NCBI GenBank assembly: GCA_003167365.1
Contig: PMTM01000009.1
Coordinates: 144,193-208,192 of the forward strand
Source: Spartobacteria bacterium
GTDB lineage: Bacteria > Verrucomicrobiota > Verrucomicrobiia > Chthoniobacterales > UBA10450
Length of the DNA: 64,000 nt
Reading direction: 5' to 3'
Under the pieces are notes generated by a model. That model searched no databases. It was not told the DNA's origin and saw only the letters and a list, made by a program, of their open reading frames with translations. This document shows, piece by piece, positions 26,375-35,333 of this stretch. Within the stretch, counting starts at the first letter, position 1. Each line of letters starts with the position of its first letter. The position numbers were made by a program, and so were the translations under genes.

Positions 26375-26797
26375 TTAAGCCGCAACGTGGTGCCGGCTCA
26401 AGAACTTCGTCCGCACCGGCAGTTTATCCGCGGCCAGTCGCAATGATTCGCGCGCGACCGATTCCGGGACGCCGTCGAGCTCGAACAAAATATTTCCCGG
26501 CTTTACCGTCGCCACCCAGTACTCAGGCTGTCCCTTTCCTTTACCCATTCGCGTTTCCGGCGGACGACCGGTGACCGATTTGTCCGGAAAAATGCGAATC
26601 CATAATTTGCCTTTACGTTTCATGTTGCGAGTCAGCGCCACACGCGCGGCTTCGATCTGTGTGTTCGTGATCCACGCGCGCTCGAGCGTTTGCAGACCAA
26701 ACTCGCCGAAATCGATTCGCAGATTGCGCGATGCAGTCCCCTTGCGGCTCCCCCGCTGGGTCTTGCGATACTTCACGCGTTTGGGCATTAACGGCAT
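26375..26797 (-). CDS. rplP: Ribosomal protein L16
   Basis: L16 organises the A-site tRNA region of the 50S. The sequence has [13 protein letters not shown], the conserved [41 protein letters not shown] and ends [10 protein letters not shown]. It has 140 residues. The start may be the first Met or the MPKR three codons later. Confidence 0.97.
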   Translation of the reverse strand: MPLMPKRVKYRKTQRGSRKGTASRNLRIDFGEFGLQTLERAWITNTQIEAARVALTRNMKRKGKLWIRIFPDKSVTGRPPETRMGKGKGQPEYWVATVKPGNILFELDGVPESVARESLRLAADKLPVRTKFLSRHHVAA

Positions 26798-26808
26798 AAA
26801 TTTCCTCC

Positions 26809-27498
26809 CTAGACTGCGGCAGGTTCAGGTGGCGGAGGCGGCGGGGCGGACGCAGCCGGCTGGTCTGGCGACACTTCTTCTTTCTTACACATCCAGCATT
26901 TCACGCCGATCTTTCCGTAAACGGTGTTGGCTTCCGCAAATCCGTAATCGATGGTCTTGCGCAAAGTGTGCAGAGGAACACTTCCCTCGCGGTACCACTC
27001 CGAACGCGAAATCTCCGCGCCGTTCAAACGTCCCGAACAGCGCAATCGAATTCCCTCCGCACCAAAATCCATCGCGACTTGCACTGCCTTTTTCATGGCA
27101 CGGCGATAGGCGATACGGCGCTCGATTTGCAGCGCTACGTTTTCCGCAACCAATTGCGCATCGAGTTCGGGCGTCTTGATCTCCTGGATGTCGATCTTGA
27201 TTTGTTTGCCCTGCGCCATTTTCGAAATCTCTTCCGTCATCTTCTCGATCTCCGCGCCTTTGCGTCCGATCACGATGCCGGGACGCGCGGTGTGGATCGT
27301 TACGCGAATAGAGTTCCACGCGCGTTCGATCACGATTTTCGCTACAGCCGCGAACAGGAGTTTCTTCTTCACGTAATCGCGGATCTTGAGATCGCTGTGC
27401 AAAAATGCGGGAAGCTCCTGAGGCGATGCGTACCAGCGCGAACGCCAATCGCGGTTCACACCGAGACGAAAACCAATCGGATTAACTTTTTGACCCAT
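26809..27498 (-). CDS. rpsC: Ribosomal protein S3 with Pro-rich tail
   Basis: S3 forms part of the mRNA entry channel. It has [24 protein letters not shown], the KH motif [13 protein letters not shown], and the C-terminal domain [46 protein letters not shown] short tail of Pro and Ala ([10 protein letters not shown]) follows. It has 229 residues. It is separated from rplV by an unusual 134-base spacer carrying a repeat. Confidence 0.97.
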   Translation of the reverse strand: MGQKVNPIGFRLGVNRDWRSRWYASPQELPAFLHSDLKIRDYVKKKLLFAAVAKIVIERAWNSIRVTIHTARPGIVIGRKGAEIEKMTEEISKMAQGKQIKIDIQEIKTPELDAQLVAENVALQIERRIAYRRAMKKAVQVAMDFGAEGIRLRCSGRLNGAEISRSEWYREGSVPLHTLRKTIDYGFAEANTVYGKIGVKCWMCKKEEVSPDQPAASAPPPPPPEPAAV

Positions 27499-27632
27499 AA
27501 TCTAGTGCGTCATCCCGAACGTAGTGAGGGATCGCTCAAATGCGCCCACGTTTTCCGAGAGCAACCCGCTCGATAACATCGAGAGATTCTTCGACTCCGC
27601 TTCGCTCCGCTCAGAATAACAATTCATAAAAA
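27499..27632. repeat. Inverted intergenic repeat inside the S10 operon
   Basis: The only large gap within the S10 block separates rplV from rpsC. It holds GTCATCCCGAACGTAGTGAG (from 27509), and further on the opposing arm ending CGCTTCGCTCCGCTCAGAATAAC (to 27620), that is, a head-to-head pair of the common GTCAT-CCGAGCG-AAG-GGATCTC type element. A 23-base segment starting at 27509 recurs exactly, inverted, at 63852-63874. It could fold into a long hairpin in the mRNA. Confidence 0.8.
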
Positions 27633-28127
27633 TCACTTCTTCGCTTTTCCTTTGCCGCTTTTCTTCGGCTTCATCTGCTTCTTCTCGGCAGTAGCTGTCG
27701 ATTTTTCAGCTCCTTCGCCGGCTTTCGCTTCCTTCTTCGCAGCTTTCTTCTCAGCCTCCGCTCTCGCTTTGCGCGCTGCGCGGGTGTTGATTGGGATCTC
27801 GTCGCTCAAGACGATCCGGATGTGGCTGCTGCGCTTCAAAATTCTACTGCCGCTGCCGCGCGCCCGCGGCATCATCCGCTTCATTGTCGGGCCCTCACCG
27901 ACGATTGCTTCTTTTACGACCAGGACATCGACGCGCATGTTCGCGTTGTTCTCGGCATTCGCGACCGCGCTTTTCAACGTCTTGCCAATGAGAAAGGCGG
28001 CCTTCTTCGGCGTGAAAGCGAGAAGGTCGAGCGCTGCCGAAACCGGCAGACCCTGAATCTCACGCGTAACTTCGCGCACCTTGAAGGGCGAAATCCGCGC
28101 GTATCTTAATATCGATCTAACTTCCAT
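27633..28127 (-). CDS. rplV: Ribosomal protein L22 with Lys/Ala-rich tail
   Basis: L22 lines the exit tunnel. The core has RYARISPFKVREVTREIQGLPVSAALDLLAFTPKKAAFLIGKTLKSAVANAENN and MPRARGSGSRILKRSSHIRIVLSDE. At 164 residues it exceeds the usual 110 by about 50, all in a basic tail (AAKKEAKAGEGAEK, KPKKSGKGKAKK). The start abuts the stop of the inserted coiled-coil gene (TAAATG). Confidence 0.96.
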   Translation of the reverse strand: MEVRSILRYARISPFKVREVTREIQGLPVSAALDLLAFTPKKAAFLIGKTLKSAVANAENNANMRVDVLVVKEAIVGEGPTMKRMMPRARGSGSRILKRSSHIRIVLSDEIPINTRAARKARAEAEKKAAKKEAKAGEGAEKSTATAEKKQMKPKKSGKGKAKK

Positions 28128-28919
28128 TTATTTTAAAGTCACATTCGGGCGGGTCTCCACTTGAAGACGGTCGCCCACTTTTATTTGTTCTTTTCCAGAA
28201 TCCATCTCTTGAATCACCGCGCCGCAAATCCGTTGCCGGACATCGACCACTCGAAGCGTTGCGATTTTTTTGTCGCCGCGCATCACGCGCATCGGCATTC
28301 CGATTTTCACGCCCTGTTTTTCGCCGAGATTGCCGACCACAAACGACCATTCGTCTTTCACACTGATCACGCTGCCGTCCATCAAGCTCGGCTGTGCTGA
28401 TTGCGGAGAAGTCGTTGTCGATCTTGTCGCGATCTCGTTGGCCTTGCGCAATTGCGTTTCCACGTCCATTCGCGCCTGCGCATCGCCGCCCTGCGACGTC
28501 TTCAAATATCGCAACATCGATTCGTTGAGCCGCAACATTTGATCTCGAAATTCGTCGCGCTCTTTGTTCGCCAACTGCAAATCGCTCACCGCAGTCAACA
28601 AACGTTGCTCCAGCTTCGAGCGATCCTTGTTCGCCGATTCGAGCCCTAGCGCTTCCATTCGCAATTGCAGATCGGAATACTTGCGGCGAAACAATTCCGC
28701 TTCGGCGTTCGATTCCGCCAGGCTGCTCGTCACAGTCTTGAGCGATTCCTGTTGGATCGACAATTGCCGGCGCAGTTCTTCATTCTGCGCAAGCAGCGTC
28801 GCCGCCGTCACGGTCTGTCCCGCGTTTTCAATTTTGGATTCTGACAAAGAACTATTTCCCTCTGCCGCTAGCCCTCGAGCCAGCGTTACGCAGCCCAACA
28901 CTGCCCAAACAAATTTCAA
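28128..28919 (-). CDS. Secreted coiled-coil protein inserted between rpsS and rplV
   Basis: This 263-residue protein does not belong to any ribosomal family. The TTG start directly follows the rpsS TAA, with AAGGTG as ribosome-binding site inside rpsS; the stop directly precedes the rplV ATG. The first 20 residues (KFVWAVLGCVTLARGLAAE) are a signal peptide. Residues 40-165 are a coiled coil (LLAQNEELRRQLSIQQESLKTV, LEQRLLTAVSDLQLANKERDEF). The last 90 residues form a beta-rich domain (VKDEWSFVVGNLGEKQGVKIGMPMRVMRGDKKIATLRVVDV) resembling barrel domains of MreC/FlgT-like envelope proteins. The role is unknown; an envelope location is likely. Its tight coupling to ribosomal genes is unusual. 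Confidence 0.8.
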   Translation of the reverse strand: MKFVWAVLGCVTLARGLAAEGNSSLSESKIENAGQTVTAATLLAQNEELRRQLSIQQESLKTVTSSLAESNAEAELFRRKYSDLQLRMEALGLESANKDRSKLEQRLLTAVSDLQLANKERDEFRDQMLRLNESMLRYLKTSQGGDAQARMDVETQLRKANEIATRSTTTSPQSAQPSLMDGSVISVKDEWSFVVGNLGEKQGVKIGMPMRVMRGDKKIATLRVVDVRQRICGAVIQEMDSGKEQIKVGDRLQVETRPNVTLK

Positions 28920-29198
28920 TTATTTCGTCACCTTCGCCGTGTGCGAACCGTGTTTCTTAAACACTCGCGTGGGCGAAAATTCACCGAGCTTGTGACCCAC
29001 CATGTTCTCGGTCACGAAGACGGATTGAAAAATCTTTCCGTTGTGAACGAGAAACGTGTGGCCGACAAAGTCCGGCGTCACCATCGAGCGCCGCGACCAG
29101 GTCTTGATCGATTTTTTCGCGCTCGCGTTGTTCATTTTGTCGATCTTTTCCAGGAGATGCGACTCGACGAAGGGTCCTTTCTTCAACGATCTAGACAT
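28920..29198 (-). CDS. rpsS: Ribosomal protein S19
   Basis: S19 in the 30S head contacts S13 and the A-site finger. It is a standard 92-residue protein: [42 protein letters not shown] and [18 protein letters not shown]. The 10-mer at 29138-29147 encodes its LEKIDKM. Its stop codon touches the start of the inserted coiled-coil gene, not rplV as is usual. Confidence 0.97.
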   Translation of the reverse strand: MSRSLKKGPFVESHLLEKIDKMNNASAKKSIKTWSRRSMVTPDFVGHTFLVHNGKIFQSVFVTENMVGHKLGEFSPTRVFKKHGSHTAKVTK

Positions 29199-29207
29199 AA
29201 AATCAAA

Positions 29208-30047
29208 TTACTTTTTCCCCCGGCGCTCCATAATGAAGCGATCGCTCGGTTTGTGTTTCGTGCGTGTTTTGAATCCTTTGGCGAGCTGGCCCCACGGACT
29301 GACCGGGTGATGCCGCCCGCCGCCGCCCTTCGATTTACCCTGGCCGCCGCCCATCGGGTGATCGACGGGATTCATGGCCATGCCGCGCACATGTGATCGC
29401 CGGCCCTGCCAGCGCGTGCGTCCGGCTTTGCCGCTCGAGACGTTCATATGATCGACGTTGCCGACCTGACCGATTGTTGCGTAAGCATTTTCGTGAATGC
29501 GGCGAATTTCGCCGGAAGGCATTTTCACGAGGGCATAACCGGCTTCGAGGTTATTCAGAATCGCCTGTTGTCCGGCGCTGCGCGCAACCTGGCCGCCGCG
29601 TCCCGGCGTTAGTTCGATGTTATGAATGTTTGAGCCGAGCGGAATGGCGCGCAAAGGCAACGCATTCCCAAGATCGGGCGCGACATTATCGCCGGCCGTG
29701 ACCTTCGATCCAACGAGCAATCCATCGGGCGCAAGAATGTAACTAAGCTCGCCGTCGGTATATTTAATAAGAGCAATGCGGGCCGAGCGATTTGGATCGT
29801 ACTCGATGCCGATCACTTCCGCCGAAACTCCGCGTTTACGGCGCTTGAAATCAACCTTACGATATTTTTGCTTGTGGCCGCCGCCGATGTGGCGCGCGGT
29901 CATCCGGCCGTTGTTATTACGACCACCCGTCCTTTTCTTTACCTCAACCAGGCTCTTTTCCGGCGCCCACTTCGTGATTTCCTCAAAAGCAGGAAGCGAC
30001 TTGAAGCGCTGCGGCGGCGTAAGCGGGCGATAGCTTTTGAGTGCCAT
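29208..30047 (-). CDS. rplB: Ribosomal protein L2
   Basis: L2 is a core 23S-binding protein near the peptidyl-transferase centre. It has [40 protein letters not shown] and the active-region [29 protein letters not shown] with the conserved His. It has 279 residues, normal. Confidence 0.97.
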   Translation of the reverse strand: MALKSYRPLTPPQRFKSLPAFEEITKWAPEKSLVEVKKRTGGRNNNGRMTARHIGGGHKQKYRKVDFKRRKRGVSAEVIGIEYDPNRSARIALIKYTDGELSYILAPDGLLVGSKVTAGDNVAPDLGNALPLRAIPLGSNIHNIELTPGRGGQVARSAGQQAILNNLEAGYALVKMPSGEIRRIHENAYATIGQVGNVDHMNVSSGKAGRTRWQGRRSHVRGMAMNPVDHPMGGGQGKSKGGGGRHHPVSPWGQLAKGFKTRTKHKPSDRFIMERRGKK

Positions 30048-30048
30048 A

Positions 30049-30333
30049 TTAAACGAGGTCGATCTTCTCGCCTTCCTTCAATGTCACGATCGCTTTTTTC
30101 CAATGTGGCTTGCGCCCGTAATCAGCGCGGCGTTCGCGCTTCTTTTTCCCGGCATAGTTGCAGGTGTTAACATCGACAACTTTCTTTTGGAACATGCGCT
30201 CGATCGCGTTCTTGATCTGAATCTTGTTCGCGCGCGGACTCACCCGGAAGACGTACTTGTTTAGCTTCTCGCTCAACAACGACGATTTCTCGGTCAGCGA
30301 CGCGGTTTGAATGATGTCGTACGGCTCGTTCAT
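30049..30333 (-). CDS. rplW: Ribosomal protein L23
   Basis: L23 is the docking site for trigger factor and SRP at the tunnel exit. It has 94 residues with [54 protein letters not shown]. It overlaps rplD by 4 bases. GGTCGATCTT (9 of 10 match to the repeated element) overlaps its C-terminal codons (30057-30066). Confidence 0.96.
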   Translation of the reverse strand: MNEPYDIIQTASLTEKSSLLSEKLNKYVFRVSPRANKIQIKNAIERMFQKKVVDVNTCNYAGKKKRERRADYGRKPHWKKAIVTLKEGEKIDLV

Positions 30334-30938
30334 CGGGTCCTTTCCGCGAGCAGCTCAAGTGCTTTTGCCGTCACCACAATTTTCTCGAATGCGAGCAACT
30401 GCTCCGTGTTCACATCTGAGGCAGTCGCGAGTCGTGCTGACTTCACATTGCGCGCAGATTTCAAAGTTTTCTCGTCGAACGAATCTGAGATCAGCAAAAC
30501 TTTCCGCGCGTCCGTCGCCTTCTTAACCATCGACACGAACGATTTCGTTTTGATTTCGCTAACGCCCAACTTGTCAATCGTGAGGACATCGCCGGCGCTG
30601 ATTCGCTCACTGAGCGCCTTTTGAAATGCGAGACGCCGGACTGTTTTTGAAACTTTCTTGGAATAATCGCGCGGCTTTGGGCCAAACACGACGCCGCCGC
30701 CGCGCCAAACCGGCGATGACGCGTACCCGGCCCGCGCACGTCCCGTCCCCTTTTGCCGCCACGGCTTTGCACCGGAAAGATCGACTTCCGCTTTCGTTTT
30801 CGTGTTCGCGCTCCCTGAGCGCCGCGCCGCGCGCATTGCTACCACGACATCGTGGACCGCTTGCGTCCCGCGACCGCTTTCGATCAGCTCGATCTTCGCT
30901 TCCTTCGCTGCGGCTTTCGTTAAAACTTTCGCGCTCAT
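30330..30938 (-). CDS. rplD: Ribosomal protein L4
   Basis: L4 forms part of the tunnel constriction and in some bacteria represses the S10 operon. The tunnel loop is clear: KPWRQKGTGRARAGYASSPVWRGGGVVFGPKPRDYSKKVSK. It has 202 residues. It overlaps rplC and rplW by 4 bases each. Confidence 0.97.
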   Translation of the reverse strand: MSAKVLTKAAAKEAKIELIESGRGTQAVHDVVVAMRAARRSGSANTKTKAEVDLSGAKPWRQKGTGRARAGYASSPVWRGGGVVFGPKPRDYSKKVSKTVRRLAFQKALSERISAGDVLTIDKLGVSEIKTKSFVSMVKKATDARKVLLISDSFDEKTLKSARNVKSARLATASDVNTEQLLAFEKIVVTAKALELLAERTR

Positions 30939-31669
30939 TTCTTTGCCGCTTCTTCTTTGGGGACAGGTGCCACTGCCTCCGGTTTCTTGACAGCCGCTTC
31001 AGGCTTCTTGGCAGGCGCTTCGGCTTTCTTGGTGCTTCCTTCCGGTTTCTTAATAGCCGGACGAACGACGACGTAGCTGCCGTTCGATCCCGGCACCGCG
31101 CCGCTAATCAAAATGATCTTGTCCACTTCGCGCACTTGCACGATCTGCAAATTCAGCACGGTCACACGCTCGTCGCCCATATGGCCAGGCATGCCCATGT
31201 TTTTCCAAATGCGACCAGGTGTGGAACGATTGCCGATGGCGCCGTTACGTCGATGCGTCTTCGATCCGTGGGCCGCGCCCTGGCCGTGGAAGTTGTGCTT
31301 CTTCATTACGCCCTGGAAGCCTTTGCCCTTCGAACGGCCGGTAACATCGACATAATCGCCCGGCTGAAATTGAGAAATGCTCAAATTGATTTCGCCTTCC
31401 GGCGCATCGGCATCGAGACGAAATTCGCGAATCAATTTTTTTGGTTCCACGCCGGCCTTCTTGAATTCGCCGAGCAATTGCTTCGTCACCCGCGATTCTT
31501 TTTGCGTGGCGAAGCCGACCTGGATCGCCGAGTAGCCTTCGTTTTCCGAAGTGAGACGACGCAACAAAACGTTATCGCCCGCGGCAACCACGGTTACAGG
31601 ACACAGCCGACCCTTCGCGTCGTAAACGCTGGTCATGCCGATTTTCTGTCCAAGTAACCCGATGCTCAT
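30935..31669 (-). CDS. rplC: Ribosomal protein L3 with repetitive C-terminal tail
   Basis: The core has GLLGQKIGMTSVYDAKGRLCPVTVVAAGDN and GKGFQGVMKKHNFHGQGAAHGSKTHRRNGAIGNRSTPGRIWKNMGMPGHMGDERVTVLNL. About 30 extra residues follow the normal end, built of near-repeats of KKPEA (STKKAEAPAKKPEAAVKKPEA). It has 244 residues. The tail is probably disordered. Confidence 0.96.
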   Translation of the reverse strand: MSIGLLGQKIGMTSVYDAKGRLCPVTVVAAGDNVLLRRLTSENEGYSAIQVGFATQKESRVTKQLLGEFKKAGVEPKKLIREFRLDADAPEGEINLSISQFQPGDYVDVTGRSKGKGFQGVMKKHNFHGQGAAHGSKTHRRNGAIGNRSTPGRIWKNMGMPGHMGDERVTVLNLQIVQVREVDKIILISGAVPGSNGSYVVVRPAIKKPEGSTKKAEAPAKKPEAAVKKPEAVAPVPKEEAAKK

Positions 31670-31694
31670 GATGTTGTTGCAAAATTCTCAAGCG

Positions 31695-32006
31695 CTAGAT
31701 CTTAATCGTAATATCGACGCCCGCAGGCAAATTTAACTTCTTCAGTTCATCCACCGTTTTCGAAGTCGGCTCGATGATGTCGAGCAGGCGTTTGTGCGTG
31801 CGGATTTCAAATTGGTCCATCGATTTCTTATCGACGTGCGGGGAACGGTTCACCGTGAACTTCTCGATCAAAGTCGGCAGCGGAATCGGTCCCGCCACGC
31901 GCGCACCAGTGCGCTTCGCCGTCTCGACGATGTCGACGGCGGATTGATCAAGCATTCGATGGTCGAACGCCTTCAAGCGAATACGAATACGTTGGCCATC
32001 CGCCAT
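31695..32006 (-). CDS. rpsJ: Ribosomal protein S10 (NusE)
   Basis: S10 also serves as NusE in antitermination. It is a standard 103-residue protein with [40 protein letters not shown] and [25 protein letters not shown]. The start lies 3 bases after fusA; there is no tuf gene between them. Confidence 0.97.
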   Translation of the reverse strand: MADGQRIRIRLKAFDHRMLDQSAVDIVETAKRTGARVAGPIPLPTLIEKFTVNRSPHVDKKSMDQFEIRTHKRLLDIIEPTSKTVDELKKLNLPAGVDITIKI

Positions 32007-32008
32007 AA

Positions 32009-34186
32009 TTATTTTGTCTCCTTCTGATCGAGAATGGCGGCCACTAAATTTTGCGGCACCGGCTCGAAGTGTGACGGCTCCATCGAGTAGCTCGAGCGGC
32101 CTTTGGAAAGTGAGCGGATCGCGGTGGCGTAACCGAACAACTCGGCCAGCGGAACTTCGGCATGAATGATCGTCAGGTTACCGCGTGTCTCGATGCTTTC
32201 GATGCTGCCGCGACGACGGCTTAAGTCACCACAGATGTCGCCCTGATATTCTTCCGGCGTAATGTTTTCCACCTTCATGATTGGCTCGAGCAGGATCGGT
32301 TTGCCCTGCTTGAAGCCATCTTTCATCGCGAAAATCGCCGCCAGCTTGAACGCGAGTTCGTTCGAATCGACCTCGTGGAAGCTTCCGTAAACAATATCGA
32401 CTTCGACATCGACAACCGGATAACCGCCGAGGACGCCATTAAGAATGGCTTCCTCGATCCCCTTCTTCACTGCCGGGATGTATTCGCGCGGAATAGTGCC
32501 GCCGACGATCTTGTTCTCCAACACCAAGCCGGTACTGCGTGCGCCCGGCCGCACATCCACTTCGACGTGGCCATACTGACCGCGCCCACCAGACTGTTTG
32601 ATCAACTTGCCGACGCCGTGTGCGCTGCCGGTGATTGTCTCGCGATACGCGATCTGCGGTTTGCCCGCGTTCGCATCCACTTTGAATTCCCGGAACATGC
32701 GGTCGCGAATGATTTCCAAATGCAATTCGCCCATGCCGGCGATGATCGTCTGGCCGGTGTCTTCATGGGTGAAGACCTTGAATGTCGGATCTTCTTCAGA
32801 CAACCGCTGCAGGGCGATGCCCATTTTTTCCTGATCCAATTTTGTCTTTGGCTCAATCGCCATCGAAATTACAGGATCAGGAAACGTGGGCGGCTCGAGC
32901 AAGATCGGGTGATCCTCATCGCACAACGTATCCCCCGTTGTGATATTCTTAATTCCGACAATCGCCGCGATGTCGCCCGAATAACACGTATCGATGTCTT
33001 CGCGCTTGTCCGCCTGAATCTGAATCAGGCGTGAAATGCGTTCGCGCTTGTTCGTGCGCGGATTGTAAACCGTGTCGCCTTTGCTCAGGGTTCCGGAATA
33101 AACGCGGAAGAAAACCAGCTTGCCGACAAACGGATCGCTCCAAAGCTTGAAGGCGAGCGAGCAAAACTTTCCGTTATCATCGGTCGCCGCTTCCATCGGC
33201 TCGTGCGTATCCGGTTCCATTCCTTTGGCCGGCGGAATATCGAGAGGACTCGGAAGATAATCGACGACGGCATCGACCAGGTACTGCACGCCTTTGTTTT
33301 TCAATGCAGTGCCAGCTATGACCGGAACAAATTTGTTCGCGATGGTTTGACGACGAATGCCCGCCTTCAACAACTCCGGCGTGATCGGTTTTTCTTCGAG
33401 CACAGCTTCCGCCAGTTGATCGTCGAGATTTGAGATTTGCTCGACCAGATCGGCATAAGCCTTGTCGACAAGATCGACATATTCCTTCGGAATCTCGCCC
33501 AGCTCGTAGGTCGATCCCATTTGGTCATTGTCCAAATAAATGATCGCCTTTTTATTGATAACGTCGAGCTGGCCGTTGAACTGATCTTCTTTGCCGAGCG
33601 GCAGCAGGACCGGCCACGCATTTGCGCCCAGCTTCTTGCGCATGCTGTCGATCGACATGTTAAAGTCGGCGCCGACGCGGTCCATCTTGTTAATGAACCC
33701 GAGGCACGGCACGTTGTACTTTGTCGCCTGCCGCCAAACGGTTTCCGATTGCGGTTGCACGCCCGCAACGGCATCGAACACGGCGATCGCGCCATCGAGC
33801 ACGCGCAATGAGCGCTCCACTTCCGCGGTGAAATCGACGTGACCAGGCGTGTCGATGATGTTAACGCGCTGCTTGATTCCTTCGAAAATTTTGTAAACGC
33901 CTTCTTCCTTGCGCTGTGTCCACGAACAGGTCGTCGCGGCGGAAGTAATTGTGATGCCGCGTTCGCGCTCCTGCTCCATCCAATCGGTCACGGTCGTGCC
34001 ATCGTGCACTTCGCCGATCTTGTGAATCATTCCCGTGTAAAAAAGAATGCGCTCGGTCAGCGTCGTTTTGCCGGCATCGATGTGCGCAGCGATGCCGATG
34101 TTGCGCGTCCGCTCGAGCGGAAAGTTGCGGTCCGGCGAATTTGGATTCGTCGAAGCAGCCGGTTTTTTCTCGAGTGTGGCGGGCAT
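32009..34186 (-). CDS. fusA: Elongation factor G
   Basis: EF-G drives translocation and, with RRF, ribosome recycling. The G motifs are complete: [26 protein letters not shown]. Domain II follows after about residue 310, and domains III-V contain GMGELHLEI and [13 protein letters not shown]-like text ([28 protein letters not shown]). It has 725 residues. The gene holds one exact 10-mer (33470-33479) and a back-to-back palindromic pair TGTCGATCGACA at 33646-33657. Confidence 0.97.
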   Translation of the reverse strand: MPATLEKKPAASTNPNSPDRNFPLERTRNIGIAAHIDAGKTTLTERILFYTGMIHKIGEVHDGTTVTDWMEQERERGITITSAATTCSWTQRKEEGVYKIFEGIKQRVNIIDTPGHVDFTAEVERSLRVLDGAIAVFDAVAGVQPQSETVWRQATKYNVPCLGFINKMDRVGADFNMSIDSMRKKLGANAWPVLLPLGKEDQFNGQLDVINKKAIIYLDNDQMGSTYELGEIPKEYVDLVDKAYADLVEQISNLDDQLAEAVLEEKPITPELLKAGIRRQTIANKFVPVIAGTALKNKGVQYLVDAVVDYLPSPLDIPPAKGMEPDTHEPMEAATDDNGKFCSLAFKLWSDPFVGKLVFFRVYSGTLSKGDTVYNPRTNKRERISRLIQIQADKREDIDTCYSGDIAAIVGIKNITTGDTLCDEDHPILLEPPTFPDPVISMAIEPKTKLDQEKMGIALQRLSEEDPTFKVFTHEDTGQTIIAGMGELHLEIIRDRMFREFKVDANAGKPQIAYRETITGSAHGVGKLIKQSGGRGQYGHVEVDVRPGARSTGLVLENKIVGGTIPREYIPAVKKGIEEAILNGVLGGYPVVDVEVDIVYGSFHEVDSNELAFKLAAIFAMKDGFKQGKPILLEPIMKVENITPEEYQGDICGDLSRRRGSIESIETRGNLTIIHAEVPLAELFGYATAIRSLSKGRSSYSMEPSHFEPVPQNLVAAILDQKETK

Positions 34187-34191
34187 AATAA

Positions 34192-34665
34192 TTACCAGCG
34201 GAAATGCGCAAAGGCGCGGTTTGCTTGCGCCATCTTGTGCGTGTCTTCGCGTTTCTTGATTGCGTTGCCCTGACCTGAGGCGGCTTCTTTAATTTCCTGC
34301 GCGAGCGCGGCCGCCATCGGCACGCCGCGACGCTTGTCCGCATATTGCACGATCCAACGCATCGCGAGTGAAACCTGGCGCGCCGGCGTCACTTCCATCG
34401 GCACCTGATACGTCGCGCCACCGACGCGGCGTGATTTCACCTCGAGACGCGGACGAACATTTTCCAGCGCCTTGTTTAAAACTTCGAGCGGATCGACCGA
34501 ATCGGAACCTTCGCGCGATTTATCGATCGCGGTGTAAACGATCCGTTCCGCGAGCGACTTCTTGCCGCGCTTCATCACGGTGGAAATAAGGCGAGCGACT
34601 GACGCGCTGCCGTAGCGCGAGTCGAGCTTCTCCTCCTTTTTGTAAACTTTCCGCCGTCGTGACAT
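34192..34665 (-). CDS. rpsG: Ribosomal protein S7
   Basis: S7 nucleates the 30S head. It has SRRRKVYKKEEKLDSRYGSASVARLISTVMKRGKKSLAERIVYTAI and VGGATYQVPMEVTPARQVSLAMRWIVQYA. It has 157 residues. The bases just before its ATG (34675-34666) are an exact AAGATCGACA, so the element abuts the start codon and occupies the Shine-Dalgarno position. Confidence 0.97.
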   Translation of the reverse strand: MSRRRKVYKKEEKLDSRYGSASVARLISTVMKRGKKSLAERIVYTAIDKSREGSDSVDPLEVLNKALENVRPRLEVKSRRVGGATYQVPMEVTPARQVSLAMRWIVQYADKRRGVPMAAALAQEIKEAASGQGNAIKKREDTHKMAQANRAFAHFRW

Positions 34666-34675
34666 TGTCGATCTT
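34666..34675. repeat. Exact 10-mer directly upstream of the rpsG start codon
   Basis: Read on the minus strand, AAGATCGACA is followed immediately by the rpsG ATG. It lies in the short rpsL-rpsG spacer where a ribosome-binding site would normally be. The same element elsewhere sits in coding sequence, so this is not a translation signal in itself. Confidence 0.75.
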
Positions 34676-34686
34676 TCTATCCAAAA

Positions 34687-35139
34687 TTATTTTTTCTCGG
34701 CAGCTGCTTTTGGCGCGGCCTCCTTGCCGCCGCCCGCTTTCCCCTTTGCGTCCGCGCCGCCCCCGCCAGCTTTCGGGCGCTTCGCGCCGTATTTCGAACG
34801 GCTCCGGCGCCGCCCATCGACGCCTAACGAGTCGAGCGTTCCGCGCACAATGTGATAGCGCACGCCCGGCAAATCTTTCACTCGTCCGCCGCGTACGAGC
34901 ACGATCGAGTGCTCCTGCAAATTGTGTCCCTCGCCCGGAATATAGGCGATCACTTCTTGGCCGTTCGTCAATCGCACCTTGGCCACTTTGCGCAAGGCAG
35001 AGTTCGGCTTCTTCGGAGTGCGCGTCATCACCTGCACGCACACACCGCGCCGTTGCGGACAATTGGTCAGCGCCGGTGACTTCGATTTCACCGACACCTT
35101 GCGGCGTCCTTTTCGAATAAGCTGATTAATCGTTGGCAT
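34687..35139 (-). CDS. rpsL: Ribosomal protein S12 with Gly/Ala/Lys tail
   Basis: S12 shapes the decoding centre. It has [71 protein letters not shown]. The Lys positions linked to streptomycin resistance (TPKKPN and the GRVKDLPG loop) are the sensitive form. The ATG at 35139 gives 150 residues; about 25 extra residues ([20 protein letters not shown]) follow the usual end. It is the first gene of the ribosomal cluster. Confidence 0.97.
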   Translation of the reverse strand: MPTINQLIRKGRRKVSVKSKSPALTNCPQRRGVCVQVMTRTPKKPNSALRKVAKVRLTNGQEVIAYIPGEGHNLQEHSIVLVRGGRVKDLPGVRYHIVRGTLDSLGVDGRRRSRSKYGAKRPKAGGGGADAKGKAGGGKEAAPKAAAEKK

Positions 35140-35333
35140 TTTCTCTAAACAAAGCGCCGCCCGAAGGTTGAACTCGGGCGACAAAAAAATCCGCTCAGGC
35201 CGCGCAATAAACTCCTTACGCGCCTGATGCGGGGAGCGGCACTATAAAGTTGAAACGCGAAGCTGCAAAGAATTTTTTGCGCGATCATTTGTCATTCCGA
35301 GCGGAGTCGAGGAATCTCTCATTCCACCGGAAA
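35140..35333. promoter_or_regulatory. Divergent control region between rpsL and tgt
   Basis: This 194-base region must hold the promoters of the whole ribosomal cluster (leftward) and tgt (rightward). A hairpin CGCCCGA-n9-TCGGGCG (35158-35180) lies in the rpsL leader, 19 bases upstream of its start. No clear -35/-10 pair was identified. A GTCATTCCGAGCGGAGTCGA-type repeat lies at 35290-35320 just before tgt. Confidence 0.45.
35290..35320. repeat. GTCATTCCGAGCG-type intergenic repeat upstream of tgt
   Basis: GTCATTCCGAGCGGAGTCGA continues as GGAATCTCTC. It is the same class as the arms at 27509-27620 and 63767-63874. It lies in the tgt leader, ending 13 bases before its ATG. Confidence 0.75.

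Noticed and set aside
27499-27632. Operon break or promoter between rplV and rpsC
   Set aside because: The spacer is explained by repeat arms, and no promoter-like boxes are seen; continuity of the operon is still the simplest reading.
32375-33034. Plus-strand ORF opposite fusA
   Set aside because: It is a shadow of the EF-G codons; the minus-strand gene is complete.
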